Origin: Hippasteria phrygiana
Taxonomy: Eukaryota > Echinodermata > Asteroidea > Valvatida > Goniasteridae
Assembly: GCA_037893225.1 (NCBI GenBank)
Contig: JAZGUH010000155.1
Location: 558,001-622,000 of the forward strand
DNA length: 64,000 nucleotides
Direction of reading: 5' to 3'
The notes under the pieces are model-generated. The model had not been told where the DNA came from. It saw nothing but the letters and a program-made list of their open reading frames with translations, and searched no databases. Made by a program: the position numbers and the translations under genes. Shown here one piece after another: positions 26,601-38,600 of the stretch. Each line of letters opens with the position of its first letter. Position 1 is the first letter of the stretch.

Positions 26601-29600
26601 AACTTACCGAGACGATGGGAACTTTTCCCATTTTAAGTCCAGTGCGGACAGCCTAGGACGTTTTCCTCTCAGTTACTTTTCCCGAGTCCAGCGGTTACTT
26701 CTACCGGCCAACTGCTGCCCAGGAAAACTGACCAGGTTACTTTTCCTGAGATGCTAAGTCCAGTATGGACAGTGCGAGTCGGTAAAAGCGGCTCAGGAAA
26801 GCGTACGGTCATGCTACACAGGGACACCACGCATGTGCTTTACATTGTTTCACCGCAGTGCGGTGCACGTGGCAAGTTTCCAAATTCCAGTGCATTGTTC
26901 CTCTTTTGGTCGCAATCATGGTAGATTTTATTACTGATAAAGTCGGAAGTTTGATTGGTGCTAAAGACGTAGGCCTGCATGTACACATCGGCAAGAAAAA
27001 ATGAAAAGGCAGGCGTGATTTGGGTCAATCGCGTCAATGTAGAAAGGTCACGCAAATCGCCCTCATGAGTCGTTATATTGACAGCTCGGTTACTTCTCCC
27101 ACGGTCTCGGTTGGTCACATTTGACCATTTTTCATTTTACCATCGTCTCGGTAAAACCTTAAAATAAAAAGGTCCAGTGCGGACACGGCTTTACACTCTG
27201 AAGAGATAAAAAGAGATACATGTAGGGAGCAGTGTGTGTGGAGATTTTGGGCCATCTCATACCCGAGTTAACTCTGTTAGCATGAACACTGCTTGCAACT
27301 ATGTTGTCATGCCATAGTTTAGTGTACCGTTTTTGATTTGGATGGATTCAGGATTGTTCCTAGAAAAAATGTCTAGGTGGTTTTTCCGATTGCAACAAAT
27401 CTTGGGCAATGTTTGCATTACAAGATCAAATTGTTTTATTTATGAGTGGTTGTAGGTTTTGTAGGGGAACTGAGAAATAGGTCAAAAGTCTGATTATTTT
27501 TAGTAGCATACATATTGTTTTATTAAGAAAAAAAATGAAAAGTAAGGGTTTGTTTGTAGTTTTGCATTCGAGACACACTAAGTTCATTCTGATTAAAGAG
27601 ATTCTTTTGCATCGCTATTTTCCAAAAAGGTTGAAAATGATGTTGTACATTATGCTGTTTATAATGATTTGGATAAAATAAAATATAATGTACTATGTAC
27701 ATAATGCTTAACAGTGGTATTGCTTTCCCTTGAAAAAAAATACAAAATAATAATAGGAACAAGTATAATTGCAACAAAGTAAACGGGGAAAAAAACCAGC
27801 CAATCATATTTTTAAATCATATTTTGGCAGTTAGATTTGCTTTGTTGATAGCATTTTAAACTAAAGCAAGACCACAGAGAACGTGCAAGGATATGAGTTG
27901 AAATGAAATGTTACTTTGGTACCTTATATGCAATGTTCATGAAAATGCTGCAAGGAAATTACATTCTGCAGGAAAGCAATAAAGTGTAACTTGAATCCCA
28001 TGAAAGTTGAGATGGTGGGACCACCATGAAGGAAGATGTTGGGCTAGGTATTTGCTGTTGGGCAAGTTGATCTTACTGGTCTGTAGAGCTGATCAGTAGC
28101 TTCATAGTCCATCTGTGTGCTGTATGCTGCACATGTGCAGCTTAAAAAGTGGAAGACTATCGGTGTCAGATTGTCATTTTTTTAGGAAACCACATTTCTG
28201 GGACTATTGGAGAGAATATATTTCAAAACAAAAGTAACTAAAATTTAGGTTGGGCAAAGCAAAAACTTTTTATTCACACAGCCGACAAATTATATTTTTT
28301 TTTATTTTTAAAGTGAACAAAGGAGCGGGATTTGAACTTGTGACTCTGGAATACTTTTACAGAGGTCGCAGGTTCGAATCCTGCTCCTGCCAGTTTTCTC
28401 TGTTCGCTTTGAAAATTCATTCAAATTTAACTTGTCAAACAATCCACAAATTTAACTTCATCAAACAATCCACAAGGGAAACTGACTAGTTAAATTTGAA
28501 TACATTTTCAAAGTGAACAAAGAAACTGGCAGGAGCGGGATTCGAACCTGCGACCTCCGGGTTACCATACCAGCACTCTACCAACTGAGCTATCTTGCCC
28601 TATGTTGGCGGTCTCCCAAATTGTCAGTATCTTTTGTCAGTTTCCCTTGTGATTGGTTTGACGAAACATTATTTTGATGAACTTGAGAGAAAAAGAATGG
28701 TAGCTTTTACACAGGGCGACCCTTATCATCTGCTGTTTAACCTCTGATGAGAGATAATTGGGAACTATGTTCACCCCTGACAGGGCTGTGCATGAAATCT
28801 TAGAAGTAGGTCAGTGCAAGGCTGGTTCAAAGAAGGAAGCACAGCTCAGAAAGTATTGCCTTGTAGATACTATAAGTGCAGTTTTTCTTGCTTAATTCCA
28901 AAATAGCTTTTTTGGGTAATTGAATTATTTAAAGACCCCAAAATATATCAACAGGGAATGAGAGTGCTGAAATTTTAAATTGCTTTTGGCCAATATAAGA
29001 AGCTGTCTGAGATTGAAATCATTAAATTAAAGTAATGTTGTTGTTGCTCTGTTTGTTGTTGTGTTTCCACATCAAGAATTTGTGTTTATCATAATCATGG
29101 ACCAGTGTTCTATTAACTTCAGAAATAATTTTCTAAAATTTTATTTTACTACATTTTGTAATTAAATCAACTGTTTAAACAAAGGGTAACCATTTCAGGT
29201 CGGAGCAATGGAATGTGCGTTCCTTGTTGTGATGTTAAAGCTACTCATGTACATTTGTAGCATGTATCAGTAAATTGCTACATGTAAATCAGTGGTCAAA
29301 TATTGCAACTTTGTGCCTTTAATCCTCCTACTGTTATAACTATCATAACCTATCAAAAAACCTAAGCCCTTCCTCTCCAACAGCTTGTGTGTTTCAACCT
29401 GAAACTCGATAGGTTTTGATAGGTAGGGTAGTTGGCTCCATTTTGGCATCGAGAGAGGAGGGTTAAATAAATGGTGTCTGCCTGAGGTATAGTACAAAGG
29501 AACAGTACCAAGAACAAGTCTTGTATTAAAATCAATAAAAAGAATATGTTATTGGTTTTGGTCGGCGAACAATTATTTTCTGAAAAGAAAACTGTAATCC

Positions 29601-32600
29601 TCAAAACTCAAAAGTCTGTTTTTCTTCCTCTTCACAGTTGGGGGCAGATTAGAACAAGAGCTGGATTATACTACCAAGACACTTGGAGAAGGTTGGGGCA
29701 TCACCAACCAGCTCATCATACAAACGCCCAAACAGGAAGGAGTCAACATCCTCACACAGGAGGCTCTGCTTCAACATGTTCGCTCTTCGCTATTAGCAAC
29801 TCAAGTGCAAGTCAAGATGTATGGCCAGTAAGTGTACCATGTTGCCTTTTTTTTTTTACTCCTCCAAAACAAAATAAAAATTTCTTTAAAATGAATTGAA
29901 TTTGAGAAATCTCGAGCATCACATATTTCAATGGAAAGGGCTGACATTGTAAAGGGAAGTTGCGATTTATGTGCAAATTCTTAGATTTCTAAAAGATTTT
30001 CTTTATAAACCCCCTTGCGTACGGATGGCGCCAAATGACGAAAAAAAACCTATTGCTACCAGGCCAGATGATGCCATTTGCCGTTATTTGTGCAGTTTCA
30101 ATCCATTGTTGGATTATTGTGTATGTTACGCTTGACTGCACAAGCACATCGTGGCCGTTTCGCTTGGCTGCAAAGGCCGACTTGGCACCTCCTGTAAATA
30201 ACCGTATTCAAGGGGTTAATTTAATTCATTTGGCTTTCATATCTTCAACATAAGAATGACTATTATTTTTTCTCAAAAGCACATGGTCTGAAGCCGGAAG
30301 AAACCTGTAAAGAGAAGAAAAATTATTTTTCAAATTAAGAGGTGGGGGAAACCACAGAGTGGGGCAGGAACTGAACACATATTGTGGCCCAGGTCGGATT
30401 CGAACCTGGGTCGCAGGCTCGGTGGAAGGCAAGGAAAATACCGTTTAAGAAAATATGTACGTGAGTGCAAGTTTTTAATTAATTTTTTATAACAAGTTTC
30501 CGTTCTTTATGCATGTGTTATTAAATACGTTAATATGTCATTTAGTTTATGTTCTTCAGGTTTGAATGTAATAAATTTAGATGAGCAAGGATAAAACCCC
30601 AAAACTGATCTCTGGATGACTGCTCCAGTACTCTACCAAAAGAGCAATTAAGCCATCCTGGTGTCCATATTGGTAACTAATTATCCTTGCTTATTTTCTA
30701 CATTAATTACAGCAGGGTGAGATTTCTTCGGATTTTTCCTGATTTTAAGGATTTTTGGTGAGACGTCTTCAGATTTCTGGAAGATTTTGTTTGGGTCATG
30801 AAATCGTTTTTAATCATTCCAAAATGGCCCCTGCAACCTGAAACAATCTTCATTTTAATTCTGATGACCCTATTTTTGGAATTGTGAATCATAGAAAATG
30901 CAGTTTTAAAATGCAGTTTTCTTTATGCACTTTTCAGCAATGCCATACAAATCTAATGCCTCCGAATGTTTAGTGGATTTTTTTCATATTCCTCAAATCT
31001 CACCCGTGTTACAGATGTTTTTTTCATATTAACACACATGGATCATATGCCAGTTTATCATTAATGTGAGCCTAACGTCTTGAACATGATCTCCAATTGG
31101 GGTATGTAGCTAGCTGCTAGCTGGGCATCGCATGCCGCAGGTCCTCAAGCATCATGGTGTTCCATGGTTGCAGGATGCGGTTATACATGACCCAGTTAGT
31201 TGTTGTAAGGTAACACCGCAGTGAGCGAGAGGCTGGTGTAATTCCTATACAGCACACACTACACCAAGCTTTTGGCTTTTGGCACAGGGCTCCTTTCCTG
31301 AGCTACTGGCCCAGCGCTGTTGGTGGGCCCAGCCTGTGCTGTAATTCAATTACATTGAAAATGCCTACCTTGGGAACCCAATGGAAGGTCGGCCAGGTCA
31401 AGGGAGGGGAGAGGAAAGGCCAGAGTTCAGAGGTCACAGAGGTTTACATTATACAAGCAGTGAGCCGAGGGAACTCTGAGAGGGATTGCATACTGCATGC
31501 TGCCTTGATCAGGGTTTGACAGAAATTAGCCATGCATGTGTCTGTTGGTTTCAAATAGTTTTCTGGAAATTGATTGTGAACATGATGGTGAACACCACAA
31601 GATTGGCATGGCGGCTGTCCCCGAATTACCAGTGCAAGTTCTTATTTTTCCGTGTATCCAAACACACACGTGAAATTTCACCTTGATCTTTGAAGTCTAT
31701 TTTTTCCTCACCCCATCTTTGCTTGATAGTTTGTTTTGGGTGCGATTGTAATTAATTTGTTTCTGTCTCTCAACTCAACAGAACTTGGAGCTTCAAAGAT
31801 GTGTGTTATATTACTGACTTTCCTGATTTTGAAGATAACCTCGTAGATCAAGTAAGTCAGATTGCCTTGCAATAAGTGAATTTCTTGCTCTTAACCCCTT
31901 GCGTACATATGGCGCAAAAAGAATAGTACCACCAGGCCGGATGACGCCATTGGCCGATGTTTGTGCAGTTATAATTCATTGTTGGATTAAACAGTGCCAC
32001 CAGGCCGGATGACGCCATTGGCCGCTGTTTGTGCAGTTTCAATCCATTGTTGGATCATCGAGTATATGTTACGCTTGACTGCACAAACACATTGTAGTGG
32101 TTCGCTTGGCTGCCAGAGCTGCCGCGGCAACCCGATGTCTCCCGTAAAATACCGTACTCATGGGGTTAAAATCCTGAAATACTGTTGTGAACTTGATGAT
32201 GAACTTCAAAATTGTTGTCGTTCTTATTCCAAAATTGTTTGAAATGACGTGTACTTGAGATGTTTGGTTAGTCTACTCTCTTACATTGCAGGATTGAAGG
32301 GGGGTTTAGCCATCAAATTAACTCAAATGTGAATCCACCATTTATCATGAATCCACTATTTGTTTCTGCTAAAACATTAAACCCTCCTATACTTATAACT
32401 ATCACAGCCTATCAAAAACTCTAAACACCAACTCTCACAATTTGTGTGTGTTTCAATCTGTCACTCGATAGGTTTTGATATATAGGGTGGCTGGCTCCAT
32501 TTTGGCCTTGAGAACAGGAGGGTTAATGAAATGTGTGTGATATGGACTTGCATTTGTGGGAGGCATAAGTCTTAGACAAAACTCAACATTTCAGCTTTCC

Positions 32601-35600
32601 CCAAAAGGATGATTATTTAAAACAAAAAATCAGACTGTCAGTTCTTTAAGCTGTTTAAAATTGTAGATTTTGTCATGGCTTTCATTCCCAACTCCAGGGC
32701 ATCCTAGTTTGTACAATATACTTTAGATCCCACACCCTGAGATATCCCAGGCTGTGTGAAAATGTACTGAAAATGTGCATGATATGAATGTTAATAGTGC
32801 CAAAGTATGAAACTGATATTGTATTAATCTGAATATGTGTGAAAGAATGTTTTTTGAAGTGTTAATTTATATTGATCTTTATTCCGTATACTATTTTCTT
32901 GCAGATAATTGATAAGTTAATACCATGTACAATAGTAACGCCATTAGATTGTTTTTGGGAGGGATCGCGTCTGTTGGGCCCAGAGAATGACGTCCATATT
33001 CCGTGAGTACAATTTCTTAATTATTGCTTTGTGATGTACATATGAGTGTTTGTGAGAGAAATGAGTTATCAGGTGACCCTGCAATCTCTTGCTTTCTAGC
33101 GTGTGTCTCAGCTAAGGTTGTTCGATATCCATTTATTATCGTGATGACGTCACTTTTTCCTTACTGGATCCGCTGAAATTGAATATCGGGGCCGACTACC
33201 GAGATCGCGAATCGGGCTGTCCTCGGCAAGATCGAGGGGGGGGGGGGGGGGGGGGGGGGGGGTTGAGTAGTTGGAGTACTACGACATTTACCTTCAGTTA
33301 ACGGCACTTCAGAAAGACTAGCGTTTGTTTCTATTTCGGCATTGTTGATTAGTAACAGCTAATAATTAATACCATGGACACTTACCACACGTGAGTTGTC
33401 AAAAAAACATTGTATTGTATGTATGTCTTGTGTACACGTACACAAGACCGACATTGTACATACATGTACATTGTACAATGCATGCACCGCACGTGTTTTA
33501 GTCTTTTCTCAAGACGAAGTTCGCTACGCGTTAGCTGCATAGCATTGTACACTGGGAACAAGACAGTGGCATTCAGTACGGTTACTTGCACATGACCAAG
33601 GCTAGCAACAAAGCAATGCACAGATGCTCTATAGGGGTTGACCTTATTGAAACAATTGCCATACCCCAGATCTTAGTCTTTTCTCAAGACGAAGTTCGCA
33701 ACACGTTGGTTGTGTGTACATGTACGTACATGTACATTGTAATTAGAACCAAGTGTGATACATGTACATTGGAGTAATCCTACCCAACATTTAATTCATA
33801 AGTGTGGTGTGAATTTTTTTAATTTTTTTTACCAAAACCCAGCCCAACCTTAATTCAGAATTTATTCAGAATTTGATAATACTCTCCAGAAACAAGTGCT
33901 GTGTCCACTTTATACTTAAAGCTGGATTGGCAAGGTTGAAGTTGTGGTGCAGGGAGGACCTGGGTGGTCACTGACTGGTCTCATTCACAACTCCACTCAC
34001 CACAGACTAACCATCTTGCCCACACTGTCCAGTGAAATATTGAATGTCCTCTCTTGATTATATCTAGAGTATGGAGTCCAGCTGTCTGGCAATCTTGCAG
34101 AAACAGACATCAGGTTTTATGGGATATCTAGATGATTCACCTTGCCTTTCTCTGGATCTCCACAAGTCACAAGGGGAAAACAAACCTAAAATGGAGACAT
34201 TATTTTTGGAGGGGCTTGTGGATGACTTTATGTTTCTCTTGCCCTTATAACTACACTTCATGCACTTGGGGACTTGTATAAAGAGAAGACATTGCGGGTT
34301 TCAGTACCTAGTGAAGCACCAACAGTGTCGCCTGAGGCATTAACCCTAACCATCCCAAATCCTCCAAAATCCTCTTTGCAAAATAGAGGAATTTGGAGGA
34401 TTGAGGGCACTTGGAAGTTGATGCATCGGAGGATTTTGCAGGATTGAGGTTACCAGGGGTTTTTGCCCCTGCAGGAATATGGAGGATCCAGGTTATCAGG
34501 CTCAATGTGATACATGAGGATTTTGGAGGATTGAGGTTACTAGGGGTATGCAAAAAAACCCTGGAGGATTTTGGAGGATTCATGCTATGGTCCCCATAAG
34601 AGGATTTTGGAGGATTCAGGTTATATGGAGTTTTAACACTTTGAAATCACAGGATGTTGGAGGATTCAGGTTACATGGGGGGAAAATGATGTAGGGAGTT
34701 AGGGTTAAGGAGTAGTGGCAATCTGAACTTTTTGTTTTATTCGTGAAAAAAAGAGAAGGCATAATGTTCTGTGTTCCTGGATTCCAGGACTGTTTTTATG
34801 AACACTTTTTCATCAATTTAGACAAATTTTTTGCCCCTGTAATGAGGGGGAGGTATTTCACCAATGGTGGAAGTTATCCCACTATGGTCTGTAAATTTGA
34901 AAATTTGAATAATTTCTTCGGCATCCGTTGGAGATTTATCTTTTATGTAGATCTGGACCCAGGAAAGCCGTGAAAGTACTTGTAATTTTGTATCTGTAAG
35001 GGATGTTGGGATGAGCTGTATTTACAATAGATTATTTTTGTTTCAAAATACTAATTACATCTTTTGCTGAACTACAAATTAAGTCTGGGACAATCTACAT
35101 GTACATGTACCTGTGTACATCAATTTCATCAGTAAAATCACCAGTAACAAAATGATCTAGAATTCTTACTTGCAACAAAATCATGCAAAATGTGTTGATA
35201 TTTTGAACTACCCCAACACACATGCTCAAACGCTGTCTCGTGCCTCCAGAATAAATGAGAGTTGCCAAGACTAGAATCTCCTAGACTTCAAGACTCCATG
35301 CCTTCCGTTCCCTGTTTACTTATTTCCACCTATTTAAAGAATAACAAATGTAAATACTGGCAACTGTCATTTTTTTTTTTCCTTTCCAACTCTGTATCCG
35401 GTGTGCTCGCATTAGCCTGTGTGCCAAATTTGGCTAAAATTGTTTCAGAGTACAACACACACAGAGCCCTGGGCCCAGGCTAACCCAAGTCTGGCTTCCA
35501 GGCCTGACTGGGGGGGCTTCTGCACTGTGTATACCATAGCCCTGCTGGCCGACAGCTAGAAATATGACATGGGCCATTTAGAAGTGATATTAATGAGCAC

Positions 35601-38600
35601 TGCTTGGCCTACTGACTCCAGCAGATGTGTGTGAGGTAGTAAGTCATATCTGACAGCCACACAGAGAGAGGATCCAGGCTGAGACACACAGGATGAATGC
35701 CTGGGAGGATCTGGGGATACAGCATCAATGTTGATGATTCAATTTCTAATAATGTGAAGATTGGGTGTTACTTCCGATTTGCAAGTTTGTACCCTTGTCC
35801 TTCGCTTATGCCACCTGCATCTGAGCTTTTCATTTAGGCCCATGTGAACATGCACTTGAGAAGAATCCTTGGTTTCTTAACATTATTAAAAAAGTAACAA
35901 CCGAAAAACTTTCACATATGACTGTCATTTAATTTTGTATTCTATTCTGATCTGGCCAAATACTTTTGGTAACCCACACATGATAAAAAAATTATTAAAA
36001 GTACAACATGTAAGAAGACTCCATGATATAAATAAAATCAAGCATAAGATGTCGTCTGACATTTAAGCAATTTAGGGTTGTTTTGAAGGTTTGGTTGGGG
36101 ATTCTTTCTTTGACACCATCTCTCTCGACCTGAATTTGATATCACCGTAAGCCTACTTTAAAATTCAAAGTAGAAATCTGGTCAAACTATTTGTAGTTAT
36201 ACTTGTCCCTATCCATTTATCCTAGCCACCTGTCCCTTGTGGCTACTTCCCACAATGGGTACTTCCCACAAGTCCATTTGGTCAGTTACTCAACTGACCC
36301 AACTCAACTCAACTCTACAGCTCCTTTATTTGAACCACAGACCTTTTTACTGTGGTTGAATATCACTTGCCAAAAGTTCATGGTGAGTAGTATTTTGGTG
36401 TGAATCTCTTGAGACACTCCCGACCTATGCCCTCTCCAAGAGTTAGGGGTCAGGTGAACTTACTGCATGGACGTATTACAGCGCAAGGCCTGGGCACTAT
36501 GCAAGGGGTCTTGCTATCTGGGGCAAGGCTTGTGTGTGTGGTGACAAGCTTGTCCCCATTCCCCTAACTCTTTTGTTTGCTACCTCCTGATATTTCTGAA
36601 TGTTTATGCATGCACCTAGAATTAATTCCTTCAAGGCTAGGAGTTAAATTACGATGGTGACTGGATAATAGTGTAAAGTGCAGAAAAGGTGTGTTTGATG
36701 CCATTGTAGTCTGGCTCACTATGTACAGATTTGAAATTTCTCTTATTTGTTTTGGTGGGAATTGTCAAACTGCATTTTTACATTCAGTCAGAAAAACCAA
36801 TTTCTTCATTTTCTTCGAAGCATGTATGGTGATTGGTGGCCATCTTGGATTTTAAACCAAATTCATTAAAATAATGGGACTTTCAATTTGTTGTATTGCA
36901 CCTTGTTGGTATTCAGAGCTTTTGTCATTGATTGAAATCAAACAGACATCTTAATCTAATGGGAATCCTTGTCTGAGGCTTGGAGGAAACCCAGACATCT
37001 GTTAGAAATCCTAAAGACGTTTGGATTTTTTATTTAAACAACCGTGACCCTTAGAATTCAGACAACTGCTCACATTATATTTGACAGGTTAGACTTAAAT
37101 GTAGTATACAACAGAAGGGGGAGGGGAACTGATTTTGGCCGATAGCCAGGTTTCATTTGGAAGTTTGTAAATTTTTCAGTCATACATCCATAAATACGCT
37201 CATAAAATGTTGTTTATGCAGAAAACATTTTATAAAAAAAAGGAAAAATTCGGACCTACAGTGGTACTTTATTGTTTGTGATGAAATGGCAATCAATATA
37301 CCAATGTACATTCAAATGAAACCCTCTGGAATGAACTTTAGAAGACTTGGAACAGCATTAGTGTAGAAACTCTCAGGAAATATATACATGTAGACACTAT
37401 GCCCGAATGATGTGCCGCAGTGATTGCTGCCAAGGGTGGACACACCAAATATTAGAGTAAAGTTTGATAAAAAATATGGTAGGACTGGCAGATACTAATG
37501 TGAGCTACATGTATGCTCACAACAACTACCTTTCTCTATTTAATACAGGTGAAAAATGTAAACCAGGCATTGTAAGGCATTAAATATCAATTTCTTCAGA
37601 TATGTCAAGTGTTCAAATAATTGTGCACACCACTGTATATATACACTAACTTTTGGGGGCCCTTAGACCCCTAGATCCCTGCCAGGACCAAGACTCCTCA
37701 AGTAGCTTTATCCGAGTAGAGGTTCGGAACTTGCATTTTATCAAGCACGAATTCGTGCAGGAGCCGCGTCATCCACCTATGAATCAGTAAAGCATAGTTA
37801 AGGTTGTAGCGCCCTCTTCTGTTGAGCCGTGTCGCGAAAACGAATTTGGCACAAGAAGAAGAAGAAGAACAACAACGCTAAGCGCTTATAGAGCCCCGTC
37901 TGCAATGCGACGCGGCTAAAAAATTATTTCAAAGGGCAGCTTCCTGAAGTCCTTGTGAAATTATTTGTAGAAACCACACAATGTCTAGCTGTCCCAGCTC
38001 TGTGGTCTGCTCCTGCCAGAGTGAGAGATTCCAGGATTGGGTTACACTGCAGTATGGTCATTACCCTTTTTGCTTCAGTTGAGATCCTGTAGTGGTTGGC
38101 ACAGACACCATTCCCTGCCCCTGGGAAGGAATAACCCTTTAAATGTGGTTGGGGGATGGAATCCTGAACCCATACCAGGCTCTCTTGTGGGTTTTGGATT
38201 CCCCCAGCTCCTCCACCACAGTCAACCCCTGGGGCTCTTTGGCCTAGCTGCCGGCATGGCTCTTGTGATGTGTATGTGGATGTCAACTCAATTTTTGGAT
38301 GGATCAAACAATACAAATGTACAAGTGTACGGTGGGGCAGCTTCATGTAGCTAGGGGTAACAAATTCACATTGGTTGCCAACTCTCCAACACCCACTCTC
38401 CTTGCGAAAAAAGAAAAAGAAAAGAGTAACAAATGAATATAAAAATACAAATGCAAATATAAAAAAATTAATAATAATAAAGTAAAGTTAGTAAATTTTT
38501 GGAAGAACATCTTTTTCTGAATATTATTTATGGAAATGTCTGAAAACATTTGAATATTTCCACACATTGGTTACTTGAGCACCCAACTACCCAACACCCC

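Noticed and set aside
28362..28392. Second tRNA gene on the + strand
   Set aside because: Only the 3' half of a tRNA-like head with a B box is present; it is a SINE fragment.
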